In this document: positions 16,714 through 24,811 of the stretch, in pieces
Position numbering within the stretch: the stretch's first letter is position 1
Layout of the letters: each line of letters opens with the position of its first letter
DNA from: Dryocola sp032000125
Lineage (GTDB): Bacteria; Pseudomonadota; Gammaproteobacteria; Enterobacterales; Enterobacteriaceae
Assembly: GCA_032000125.1 (NCBI GenBank)
Contig: DAMALH010000017.1
Span: 1-64,000 of the forward strand
Reading direction: 5' to 3'
Length of the DNA: 64,000 bases
Translations under genes and position numbers: made by a program
Notes under the pieces: model-generated
The model's database searches: none
What the model was told of the DNA's origin: nothing
What the model saw: the letters and a program-made list of their open reading frames with translations, nothing else

Positions 16714-18084
16714 TCACGCTTTCTCACGCACCAGTATCGTGGTCAGCATAAACGACAGAGCCAGCGCCAGCGCAACGCCCGTCAGCGCAAATACAAAATA
16801 AGGGCCGATGTAGGCCGGCAGGCTGAAGATGCTCGACAGAATGTAGCCATACAGACGCACGCCGAAGAAGGCGATAAACGCGGACGCAACGGAGCTGGCA
16901 ACGGTCGCGGCGATAAACGCTTTTTTATAGCGCGTCAGCACGCCAAACAGCGCGGGCTCCGTGATGCCCAGCAGCGCGGAAATGCCGGCAGAGAGCACAA
17001 CCGAACGGTCGGGCCGTGACTTACTCTGCCGCCAGATAGCAAAAGTGGAGCCGGCAATCGCCATATTCGCCATAAACATCACCGGCATCAGCATGTCGTA
17101 ACCGCGATCGGTAAAGTTTTGCAGCGCAATGGGCGTCATGGCGTGGTGCATTCCGGTCAGAATAGCTATCGGGCGAATCGCCCCAACCACCAGCCCGGCA
17201 AAGCTCGCCGACACGCCAAACAGCCCCTCGATAAACCACGCCAGCCCTTTACCAAGGTAAATCCCCAGCGGACCGATAATCACCAGCGCCACAAGCGCCG
17301 CCAGGAATAGCGTCAGCGTTGGCGTAAAGACCGTTTTCAGCACCTCCGGCATGATGCCGTCAACCCAGCGATGGATATAGCTCAGGGCCAGCACCGAGAA
17401 AATCACCGGGATAACGCTTGAGGCGTAGTTAAAGACGGAAACCGGGATCGCGTTCAGGAAATAGAACGCGTCAACGGCGCCGGGCGCGTGCCCCGCCAGC
17501 GCTTTTGCCGCCTCAATCAGCGACGGATACATAAAGCAGGCGGCAACCGCAGCGGCCAGATACTCGTTAGTTTTGAACATGCGCGCCGCCGAGATGGCAA
17601 GGAAAAACGGCAGGAAATAGAACACCCCGCTTGCGATCAAATCGATCACGATCACCGTGTCGCTTTTTGCGGAAATCACCTTCAGCGCAATCAGGCCCGC
17701 CAGTAATCCTTTGATCATCCCTGCGCCAGCGATGGCAGGCACAATGGGTCCAAACACGCCGGATACGGTGTCCATAAACAAAGAAACCAGGCTCTTACGC
17801 TCTTTTTTCTGCTCGCCCGCCGTGCCCTGCGCAGAGGGTGCACCCAGCGCGGCAGACAGTTGTTCATACCAGCTATTCACCTGCGGGCCGATAATAATCT
17901 GAAACTGATCGCTTTGCGTCTGCGCTCCTAATATCCCCGGCAGCTTTTTTATTTCCACCCGATCGATTTTACTTTCATCAACAACGTCAAAACGCAGGCG
18001 CGTCATGCAGTGCCAGACTTTATTAATATTCCCGGCCCCGCCGACCAGACGAATAATATTATTAATGACCTCAACAGACCCCAT
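16714..18084 (-). CDS. PTS enzyme IIBC, beta-glucoside/sucrose family
   Basis: This 456-residue phosphotransferase permease has an N-terminal EIIB domain with the phosphorylated cysteine Cys26 (VWHCMTRLRF), a linker at about residues 85-105 and a membrane EIIC domain of about ten helices with GITEPALFGV. It has no EIIA domain, so it would need the glucose-type EIIA (Crr) or another one. The family carries beta-glucosides, sucrose, trehalose or N-acetylmuramic acid; the substrate is unknown here. No phospho-glycosidase accompanies it. The divergent neighbour is an enolase-superfamily enzyme and a GntR regulator follows, suggesting a small catabolic locus. Confidence 0.9.
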   Translation of the reverse strand: MGSVEVINNIIRLVGGAGNINKVWHCMTRLRFDVVDESKIDRVEIKKLPGILGAQTQSDQFQIIIGPQVNSWYEQLSAALGAPSAQGTAGEQKKERKSLVSLFMDTVSGVFGPIVPAIAGAGMIKGLLAGLIALKVISAKSDTVIVIDLIASGVFYFLPFFLAISAARMFKTNEYLAAAVAACFMYPSLIEAAKALAGHAPGAVDAFYFLNAIPVSVFNYASSVIPVIFSVLALSYIHRWVDGIMPEVLKTVFTPTLTLFLAALVALVIIGPLGIYLGKGLAWFIEGLFGVSASFAGLVVGAIRPIAILTGMHHAMTPIALQNFTDRGYDMLMPVMFMANMAIAGSTFAIWRQSKSRPDRSVVLSAGISALLGITEPALFGVLTRYKKAFIAATVASSVASAFIAFFGVRLYGYILSSIFSLPAYIGPYFVFALTGVALALALSFMLTTILVREKA

Positions 18085-18161
18085 TAGCGACTCCGGATGA
18101 TTTGATTATTGTTATGTGCAGCATGGCCAGAAAGAGTAGAGAAAGGCCGACAACAAAACAA

Positions 18162-18174
18162 ACCAATAAAAATT
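18162..18174 (+). repeat. Direct repeat copy 1 (candidate operator)
   Basis: The word ACCAATAAAAATT is here followed by GAG. The identical word recurs at 18268-18280, 106 bp away. This copy lies about 78 bp upstream of the PTS start. It may be a binding site of the adjacent GntR regulator. Confidence 0.45.
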
Positions 18175-18267
18175 GAGCCATGTCACAATTAACGCCCTCA
18201 AGAGCATTAAAAAGCAGAGATAGCCATAATTGGTTCGGTTTTTACCCACTATCGCATCTGTTTTCTG

Positions 18268-18280
18268 ACCAATAAAAATT
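18268..18280 (+). repeat. Direct repeat copy 2 (candidate operator)
   Basis: This is the second exact copy of ACCAATAAAAATT, followed by AG. It lies about 110 bp upstream of the RspA-like start. The 106-bp spacing is close to ten helical turns, which is compatible with DNA looping, though this is speculation. Confidence 0.45.
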
Positions 18281-18388
18281 AGTAAAAAAGCTATTTACCT
18301 GCGCCTTCAAATAGGGTGATAGTAAATAAAGAAATCCTGTTTATGCTGAGCAACCGGCCTTAATCCTGATGGCTTGTGGAGTTATTAC

Positions 18389-19588
18389 GTGCTGCCCACT
18401 GTTATTGAAAATATCGAATGCTTTATTACCAAACCCGACCGTCACAACCTGGTATGCGTAAGAGTTACCAGCAATAAAGGCGTTATCGGGCACGGCTGCG
18501 CGACTTTCCAGCAGCGCCCGCTGGCGGTAAAAACCATGGTCGATGAGTATCTCAAACCGCTGCTTATCGGGCGGGACGCCAACCATATTGAAGATCTGTG
18601 GCAAATGATGAGCGTCAACGCCTACTGGCGCAACGGCCCGGTGGTTAACAACGCCATCGCCGGTGTTGATATGGCGCTGTGGGATATCAAAGGTCAACTG
18701 GCAGATATGCCGCTGTATCAGTTATTTGGCGGGAAATCGAAGGACGCTATTGCGGTCTACGGCCACGCGACAGGTGAAACGCTGGAGGGGCTGTATCCGG
18801 AAGTGGATAAGCTGCTGGCGCAGGGTTACCGCTATATTCGCTGCCAGCTCGGTTTTTATGGCGGTACGCCGCAGAGCCTGCACGCGACAAAAAACCCGAC
18901 GCCCGGCGCGTATTACGATCAGGATGAATACATGGCAAATACCCAGGCCATGTTTAAAGCGCTGCGTGAGAAGTACGGCAACCGGTTCCATATTCTGCAC
19001 GATGTGCATGAGAGGCTGTTCCCACAGCAGGCCATTCAGTTAGCCAAGCGGCTTGAACCTTATCAGCCGTGGTTCCTGGAGGATATCCTCCCGCCGCAGC
19101 ACAGCGCCTGGCTTGAACAGGTTCGCGCCCATTCTTCGGTTCCGCTTGCCATGGGCGAGCTGTTTAACAACCCGGCCGAATGGCACGATCTGATTGTGAA
19201 TCGCCGCATTGATTTCATTCGCTGCCACGTTTCACAGATTGGCGGGATTACCCCCGCGCTGAAGCTGGCGGTTTTATGCCAGGCCTTCGGCGTACGCCTG
19301 GCATGGCATGGCCCGCCGGATATGACGCCGATCGGCGTGGCGGTGAATACTCATCTGAACATTCACCTGCACAACGCGGCGATTCAGGAATTTATACCAA
19401 ACAAACCGAATACCGAAGCGGTGTTCCCAGGTGCGCTGAAGGCGGAACAGGGCTACATGTACCCGCCTGAAAAAGAGGGTATCGGCGTGGGCTTCGACCA
19501 GCAGCAAGCCGAAAGCTTCCCGGTGGAATACCGCCCCCATGAGTGGACGCAAAGCCGCTTACCGAACGGCGCGATTCATACGCCCTGA
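18389..19588 (+). CDS. RspA/mannonate dehydratase-like enolase-superfamily protein
   Basis: This is a 399-residue member of the mandelate racemase/enolase superfamily, closest to the RspA/D-mannonate dehydratase group that dehydrates sugar acids. GTG 18389 is preferred as start because TGGAG lies 7 nt upstream; an in-frame TTG at 18374 is the alternative. Metal ligands are seen as Asp205 (LHDVHER), Glu231 (FLEDILPP) and Glu257 (AMGELFNN), and the catalytic histidines as His207 and His307 (WHGPPDMTP). The N-terminal capping domain is complete. Members of this group often have very weak dehydratase activity, so the reaction is uncertain. It overlaps the convergent GntR gene by 13 bp. Confidence 0.88.
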   Translation: MLPTVIENIECFITKPDRHNLVCVRVTSNKGVIGHGCATFQQRPLAVKTMVDEYLKPLLIGRDANHIEDLWQMMSVNAYWRNGPVVNNAIAGVDMALWDIKGQLADMPLYQLFGGKSKDAIAVYGHATGETLEGLYPEVDKLLAQGYRYIRCQLGFYGGTPQSLHATKNPTPGAYYDQDEYMANTQAMFKALREKYGNRFHILHDVHERLFPQQAIQLAKRLEPYQPWFLEDILPPQHSAWLEQVRAHSSVPLAMGELFNNPAEWHDLIVNRRIDFIRCHVSQIGGITPALKLAVLCQAFGVRLAWHGPPDMTPIGVAVNTHLNIHLHNAAIQEFIPNKPNTEAVFPGALKAEQGYMYPPEKEGIGVGFDQQQAESFPVEYRPHEWTQSRLPNGAIHTP

Positions 19589-20298
19589 CTGCCCTTGCGA
19601 AAGGCTAAATTATCGTGATTAAACGGGATGACGTAGGTGCAGGAATAGTTGATATCGACGATTTCGCTTATCTCAAATACCCGCCCGCCTTCAAGAATAC
19701 CCCGGTTGATGATGTGCATCGCCGGGCTGCCTTTTTTACATTCCAGCAGCGCGGCCTGCTCCTTATTGACGCTGACGGCCTGATAGCTGGTCAGCAAATG
19801 CGAAATACGGTAGCCCTTGCTCAGCACATACTGCTGAATAGATTGCTCAATAATGGCCTGGTTGAGATCGGGAAACTCCTTTACCGGCATCCTTGAAATC
19901 TCAATCTGCACCTTTTGATTATCCACATAGCGCAGGCGGCAAAAATGCCAGATAAAGTCGTTTTCACCGAGGCCAAATACCTGCTGCTCTTCGCGATCGG
20001 GCAATTTTTTATGCAGGTTGACCATGCGAAAAGCGATCTGATCGAAGCGCTTTTCGGTGATCGAGTTGTACACCAGCGGATTATTGCGCGCCTGCTGATT
20101 AATCCAGATACCCGAACCCTGCACAATTTCAACCACGCCAATGCTCACCAGCTTTTCCAGCGCCTGGCGAATGGTAAACCGGGAAACGCCATATTCTTCG
20201 GCAAGCTGCCGCTCGGGAGGAAGCTTGCGCAATGCCGACCCGCTCTGCTGGTAGATTTTGCTGAGCAAATCCTGCGTGACGAATTCTTTTTTCTTCAT
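19576..20298 (-). CDS. GntR/HutC-family transcriptional regulator
   Basis: This 240-residue repressor has an N-terminal winged helix (LPPERQLAEEYGVSRFTIRQ, about residues 26-45) and a C-terminal UTRA ligand-binding domain containing PVKEFPDLN and FEISEIVDINYSCTYVIPF. UTRA regulators usually respond to sugar phosphates or related metabolites. It probably controls the neighbouring PTS and RspA-like genes. Its 3' end overlaps that of the RspA-like gene. Confidence 0.9.
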   Translation of the reverse strand: MKKKEFVTQDLLSKIYQQSGSALRKLPPERQLAEEYGVSRFTIRQALEKLVSIGVVEIVQGSGIWINQQARNNPLVYNSITEKRFDQIAFRMVNLHKKLPDREEQQVFGLGENDFIWHFCRLRYVDNQKVQIEISRMPVKEFPDLNQAIIEQSIQQYVLSKGYRISHLLTSYQAVSVNKEQAALLECKKGSPAMHIINRGILEGGRVFEISEIVDINYSCTYVIPFNHDNLAFRKGSQGV

Positions 20299-20348
20299 TG
20301 CCGCTTGCGGAGCCCTCTCGCCGGTTTGTCAGGGTAGTGAACATTTTA

Positions 20349-20381
20349 TTCACCCCGCGCCTGAGCCAGAAGCGGGGTGAA
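20349..20381 (-). terminator. Hairpin downstream of the XRE regulator gene
   Basis: TTCACCCCGC (20349-20358) pairs perfectly with GCGGGGTGAA (20372-20381) around a 13-nt loop. On the minus strand it is followed by TAAAAT rather than a strong T-run, so it is a weak terminator candidate. It separates the XRE gene from gntR. Confidence 0.6.
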
Positions 20382-20429
20382 ACAAAAGGCATCACGTGAA
20401 ATTTTGCCCGTAACAATGCGATAAACGAG

Positions 20430-20903
20430 CTACTTACGCAATAACTGCTGGAGGCGCTGCTGCTGCCGACGTTCCAGCCAGCCTTGCAGAGCAAACAGCT
20501 TCACGCCTCGCACCAATAGCAGCGCGCCCCAGATTGCCGTCGGCCAGATAAACCAAAGCTGGCCGGGCGAGGTAAACAGGTTTATCGCCGTCAGCCCGGC
20601 ACAGACCACCGCCCAGGTCAAAACGGCACGATAAAAGCCATACTCGCGATCCAGGCGTTTTTTCGCCTGTTCAATTTTCTGGTTTAACGCCTCATCCCGA
20701 TCGGGCTGTGCAGAGATCTCCGCATGTAAATCGGCCACGTTTAAATCGAATGCCGCAGCTATAGCGCTCAGGGTTTCCAGACTCGCCTGGCCGCCGTTTT
20801 CAACGCGTTGAATGGTGCGTACGCTTACAGAAGAAAGCTCTGCCAGCTGTTCCTGAGACCAGGCTCGTGACAGGCGCAGCGCTTTTATAGTTGAGTGTTT
20901 CAT
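20430..20903 (-). CDS. XRE-family regulator with C-terminal 2TM domain
   Basis: This 157-residue protein has an N-terminal Cro/C1-type helix-turn-helix (about residues 5-60; SQEQLAELSSVSVRTIQRVE), a charged coiled-coil linker and two transmembrane helices at about 93-110 and 118-136. The C-terminal part resembles the 2TM domain found on membrane-tethered XRE regulators. It could sense a membrane signal; the target genes are unknown. It is divergent from the flavin reductase gene. Confidence 0.85.
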   Translation of the reverse strand: MKHSTIKALRLSRAWSQEQLAELSSVSVRTIQRVENGGQASLETLSAIAAAFDLNVADLHAEISAQPDRDEALNQKIEQAKKRLDREYGFYRAVLTWAVVCAGLTAINLFTSPGQLWFIWPTAIWGALLLVRGVKLFALQGWLERRQQQRLQQLLRK

Positions 20904-21075
20904 AGCGGGTTTTCTCCACGTTTAAACCGGCCTTTACTGTGCGCCAGCCGCAGCGACCGCGCCACGACAGCATCACGACATCGACCCGACGGCTTCACGA
21001 CAGCGGCTGTCAGGCTATGCGAATCCGTTTTTTCATCTACGCTCAAACTACTCCAGACCATCAGAGGTGTGAACC

Positions 21076-21624
21076 ATGAGCCAAAAATACGATTTCCCCG
21101 TCGAACAGATTCGCCGCTATCTGGAGCCGGGGCCGGTTGTTTTGATCTCCTCAGCCCTGGGCGAAGAACGCAATATCATGACGCTTGGCTGGCATACGGT
21201 GATGGAGTTTTCGCCCTCGCTTGTGGGCTGCATCATCTCCGCGGGCAATCACAGCTTTAGTATGATCCGCGAAAGCGCAGAATGCGTGATTAATCTGCCA
21301 ACCGTCGAGCTGGCGGATCGGGTAGCCATGATCGGCAACTGTTCAGGAGAAGATAAGGATAAGTTTGCGGAATTTTCGCTGACGGAGGTGGCGTCGCAAA
21401 AAGTAAACGCCCCCGCGATTGATGAGTGCTACGCGCATTTTGAATGCCGCTTATATGATGATGTGCTGGTAGAAAAATATAACTTTTTCATTTTTGAAGT
21501 GGTGCATGCCCGCGTGAAACGCGAACCAGAATGGCCTGAGACGCTGCACTATGCCGGTGCCGGACTGTTTCGCACGGACGGTAAAGTTATCGATCGCCAC
21601 AGGCTTTTCACCAAGGTGTCTTAG
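21076..21624 (+). CDS. Flavin reductase-like FMN-binding domain protein
   Basis: This 182-residue protein resembles the FMN-binding split-barrel flavin reductases. The typical core is visible as PVVLISSALGEERNIMTLGWHTVMEFSP-like sequence (in parts GPVVLISS and RNIMTLGWHTVMEFSPSL) and SAECVINLPTVELADRVAMI. It may reduce flavins for a monooxygenase or have an FMN-dependent oxidoreductase role of its own. GAGGTGTGAACC precedes the ATG at 21076. It converges on norR with four bases between the genes. Confidence 0.82.
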   Translation: MSQKYDFPVEQIRRYLEPGPVVLISSALGEERNIMTLGWHTVMEFSPSLVGCIISAGNHSFSMIRESAECVINLPTVELADRVAMIGNCSGEDKDKFAEFSLTEVASQKVNAPAIDECYAHFECRLYDDVLVEKYNFFIFEVVHARVKREPEWPETLHYAGAGLFRTDGKVIDRHRLFTKVS

Positions 21625-21628
21625 CTAA

Positions 21629-23143
21629 TTACTTCACGCCCAGCCGTTTAGCCAGCCGGTGCAGGTTTGCTACATCAAGCCGTAGCTGACGTGCGCTTGC
21701 CGCCCAGTTTCCGCCGTTAGCATCGAGCGTCTGAACGATAATCTGACGCTGAAAATCGTCCGTAGCCGTACGTAAATTTTCTACAAGAGGCTGCATTTTT
21801 GTCGCCGCGGGCAGGCGCTTTAGTTCTGCCTCCGCCAGTTGGAAATGCTGCGGTTGCAGCAGCAGCTCCCCCTCAGGATGCCCGGCTCGTGCCAGAACAA
21901 TCGCGCGGTAGATAGCGTGCTCCAGCTCACGGATGTTACCCGGCCAGTCGTAACGACGGAGTAAATCGCGGGCGCCGTCGCTGAGCACCACCTGCCGGAG
22001 GCCCATTTTTACGCGGCTTTGCTCGCAGAAAAAACCGGCCAAAAGCGTGATGTCATCGCCACGTTCGCGCAGGGGCGGAACGTGCACCGGGAAGACGCTT
22101 AAACGGTGAAACAGGTCGGAGCGAAACTGCCCTTCCAGCACCTGCTGTTTCAGATCCCGGTTAGTCGCCGCCAGCACCCGCACGTTAACGCGCTGGCTGT
22201 TGTCGTCCCCCACCCGCTGAATATCGCCGTACTGCAAAACGCGCAGCAGTTTAGCCTGCAGCGTCAGCGGCAGTTCGCCGATTTCGTCGAGAAACAGCGT
22301 ACCGTTATCCGCCATCTCAAATTTACCGGTTCGGTGGTGTATTGCCCCGGTAAAGGCGCCTTTAACGTGGCCGAATAATTCACTTTCCGCCACGCTTTCC
22401 GGCAGGGCCGCGCAGTTGAGGTAAACAAGCGGATTGGCCGCTCGCGCCGATCCGCTATGGATCGCGCGGGCCACTAACTCTTTCCCCACGCCCGTTTCAC
22501 CGGTGATCAGCACATTCAGATCCGATCCCGCCACAATTTCGATCTCTTTCTTTAGCTGCTCTATGCCCGCTGAAAGCCCCACCATTTCCGTGCCGCCAGT
22601 TTTTCCCGTCGCGGGCGCCGCGTTTGCCGCTGGCGTCTGGTTTTCCAGCTGCTCCATTAGCAGGGCGTTATTCAGCGCGCCGGCGGCCAGTACGCTGATA
22701 AGCCGCAGCTCTTCATCGCTGAAATGGTCAAATTGCGCGGGGTCCATGCCGTCTACGGTCAGCGCGCCAATCAGGTTCTGGTCGGCAAACAGCGGTAAAC
22801 CAAGGCAGGCATGCACCTTCAGATCGCTGTGATGCGGGATCAGCCCGTCGTAGGGGTCGGGAAGTTCGCTTTCGGCCGGGAAACGCACCACGTCACCGGC
22901 GCGCGCAATAGCCTCCAGGCGCGGGTGCGCATCCAGCGCAAAACGTCTTCCGAGGACGTCTTCTGCCAGCCCGTCAATAGCCAGCGGGCGGAACTGACGC
23001 GCCTCGTAGCGCAGTAATGCTGTAGCGTCGCCGCCTAAAAGCTGGCGCAGCGTGCGAATTAAGCGGGCAAAGCGGTCCTGATGAGTAATACCGTTTTGCA
23101 GATCGATGGCGATATTGGCAAGCGAGGTGATGGACAGGCTCAT
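21629..23143 (-). CDS. norR: NorR, NO-responsive sigma-54 activator
   Basis: NorR senses nitric oxide at a mononuclear iron in its GAF domain and activates norVW. The 504-residue protein has the length of E. coli NorR. In the GAF domain, residues implicated in iron or NO binding are all present: Arg75, Arg81, Asp96, Asp99, His111, Cys113 and Asp131. The AAA+ domain has Walker A GETGVGKE and the sigma-54-contacting loop GAFTGA. A Fis-type helix-turn-helix closes the protein. It is divergent from norV, with three NorR sites in between. Confidence 0.97.
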   Translation of the reverse strand: MSLSITSLANIAIDLQNGITHQDRFARLIRTLRQLLGGDATALLRYEARQFRPLAIDGLAEDVLGRRFALDAHPRLEAIARAGDVVRFPAESELPDPYDGLIPHHSDLKVHACLGLPLFADQNLIGALTVDGMDPAQFDHFSDEELRLISVLAAGALNNALLMEQLENQTPAANAAPATGKTGGTEMVGLSAGIEQLKKEIEIVAGSDLNVLITGETGVGKELVARAIHSGSARAANPLVYLNCAALPESVAESELFGHVKGAFTGAIHHRTGKFEMADNGTLFLDEIGELPLTLQAKLLRVLQYGDIQRVGDDNSQRVNVRVLAATNRDLKQQVLEGQFRSDLFHRLSVFPVHVPPLRERGDDITLLAGFFCEQSRVKMGLRQVVLSDGARDLLRRYDWPGNIRELEHAIYRAIVLARAGHPEGELLLQPQHFQLAEAELKRLPAATKMQPLVENLRTATDDFQRQIIVQTLDANGGNWAASARQLRLDVANLHRLAKRLGVK

Positions 23144-23185
23144 AGGCGGCTCCCTGGAAAGACAGACTAAGCCTACTTCAACGCG

Positions 23186-23240
23186 GTCAAAATGACAATT
23201 TCGCTGTCATTTTAACAATGTTGCGCAATGTCATTTTGAC
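23186..23240. promoter_or_regulatory. Three NorR enhancer sites
   Basis: Three 11-bp sites fit the GT-N7-AC consensus of NorR: 23186-23196 (GTCAAAATGAC), 23206-23216 (GTCATTTTAAC) and 23230-23240 (GTCATTTTGAC). Starts are 20 and 24 bp apart, as expected for the three-hexamer enhancer of norVW. They also lie in the norR promoter region, consistent with autorepression. Confidence 0.9.
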
Positions 23241-23296
23241 ATACAAGCCTTCATCGAAACCCAATTAAATTATGTAAATTCAATAAGATAAATAGT

Positions 23297-23312
23297 TGGC
23301 ACGGCAATTGTA
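23297..23312 (+). promoter_or_regulatory. Sigma-54 promoter of norVW
   Basis: The sequence TGGCACGGCAATTGTA has the -24 GG (23298-23299) and the -12 TTGT, a near-consensus GC replaced by GT, at the required spacing. It lies about 57 bp downstream of the last NorR site and 50 bp upstream of norV. Confidence 0.88.
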
Positions 23313-23362
23313 ATAAGAACAGCACATACACATTTATTTTATCGCTTATTGAGGTTCTACAA

Positions 23363-24811
23363 ATGGCTATTCTGGTTAAAAACAACATTCATTGGGTGGG
23401 GCAACGTGACTGGGAAGTGCGCGATTTTCACGGTACCGAATATAAGACGCTGCGCGGCAGCAGCTACAACAGCTATCTCATTCGTGAAGAAAAGAACGTC
23501 CTGATTGATACCGTCGATCATAAATTTAGCCGCGAGTTCGTGCAAAACCTGCGCGCCGAAATCGATCTGGCCGATATCGATTACATCGTCATTAACCATG
23601 CGGAAGAAGATCACGCGGGCGCGCTGACCGAACTGATGATGCAGATCCCGGACACGCCAATCTACTGCACCGCCAACGCCATTGACTCTATTACTGGCCA
23701 CCATCACCACCCGGAATGGAATTTCAACGTGGTGAAAACCGGCGACGCGCTGGATATCGGCAACGGCAAACAGCTCATCTTCGTTGAAACGCCGATGCTG
23801 CACTGGCCAGACAGCATGATGACCTACATGACCGGCGACGCGGTTCTGTTCAGCAACGACGCCTTCGGCCAGCACTACTGCGATGAGCACCTGTTTAACG
23901 ATGAAGTGGATCAGACCGAACTGTTCGAGCAGTGCCAGCGCTACTACGCCAACATCCTGACGCCGTTCAGCCGCCTGGTGACGCCAAAAATTACCGAGAT
24001 CCTCGGTTTTAACCTGCCGGTAGATATGATTGCCACCTCTCACGGCGTGGTCTGGCGCGATAACCCAACGCAGATTGTCGAAATGTACCTGAAATGGGCG
24101 GCGGATTATCAGGAAGACCGCATCACTATTTTCTATGACACCATGTCCAATAATACCCGCATGATGGCCGATGCCATCGCACAGGGCATCGCCGAAACCG
24201 ATCCACGCGTGGCGGTGAAAATCTTTAACGTCGCGCGCAGCGATAAAAACGAAATCCTGACCAACGTCTTCCGTTCCAAAGGCGTGCTGGTGGGCACTTC
24301 CACCATGAACAACGTCATGATGCCGAAAATTGCCGGTCTGGTAGAAGAGATTACCGGCCTGCGTTTCCGCAATAAACGCGCCAGCGCCTTTGGCTCTCAC
24401 GGCTGGAGCGGCGGCGCGGTAGACCGCCTGTCCACCCGTCTGCAGGATGCGGGCCTGGAAATGTCCCTGAGCCTGAAAGCAAAATGGCGCCCCGATGTGG
24501 ATGCGCTGGAAATCTGCCGTGAACACGGCCGTGAAATTGCACGCCAGTGGGCTCTAACCCCGCTTCCGGCGGCTACCCGTGCCGCCGTGCCGCCGCAGGA
24601 AGCCGCCGCCGCTGAAGCCAAATCCTGTACCGACCTTGGCCCACGCATGCAGTGCAGCGTCTGTCAGTGGATCTACAATCCGGAAACCGGCGAGCCTATG
24701 CAGGACGTACAGCCGGGAACAGCCTGGAGCAACGTACCGGACACCTTCCTGTGCCCTGAATGCTCTCTGGGCAAAGACGTGTTTGACGAACTGGCTATGG
24801 AGGCCGTATGA
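23363..24811 (+). CDS. norV: Anaerobic nitric oxide reductase flavorubredoxin
   Basis: NorV reduces NO to N2O in the cytosol under low oxygen. It is 482 residues with three domains. The metallo-beta-lactamase-like diiron domain has ligands His79, Glu81, Asp83 and His84 (NHAEEDHAG). A flavodoxin domain binding FMN begins near residue 254 (ITIFYDTMSNNTRMMA). A C-terminal rubredoxin holds Cys431, Cys434, Cys464 and Cys467. The last codons overlap the norW ATG by four bases. Confidence 0.98.
   Translation: MAILVKNNIHWVGQRDWEVRDFHGTEYKTLRGSSYNSYLIREEKNVLIDTVDHKFSREFVQNLRAEIDLADIDYIVINHAEEDHAGALTELMMQIPDTPIYCTANAIDSITGHHHHPEWNFNVVKTGDALDIGNGKQLIFVETPMLHWPDSMMTYMTGDAVLFSNDAFGQHYCDEHLFNDEVDQTELFEQCQRYYANILTPFSRLVTPKITEILGFNLPVDMIATSHGVVWRDNPTQIVEMYLKWAADYQEDRITIFYDTMSNNTRMMADAIAQGIAETDPRVAVKIFNVARSDKNEILTNVFRSKGVLVGTSTMNNVMMPKIAGLVEEITGLRFRNKRASAFGSHGWSGGAVDRLSTRLQDAGLEMSLSLKAKWRPDVDALEICREHGREIARQWALTPLPAATRAAVPPQEAAAAEAKSCTDLGPRMQCSVCQWIYNPETGEPMQDVQPGTAWSNVPDTFLCPECSLGKDVFDELAMEAV

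Larger units (their letters stand above)
18085..18388. other. Divergent regulatory region between PTS and RspA-like genes
   Basis: This 304-bp AT-rich region should contain both divergent promoters. It carries two copies of a 13-bp word (18162-18174 and 18268-18280), reported separately as candidate operators. I see no gene in it. Confidence 0.5.

Noticed and set aside
23357..24526. 389-codon open frame on the minus strand opposite norV
   Set aside because: It mirrors the norV reading frame; composition and lack of any recognisable domain mark it as a shadow of a GC-rich gene.
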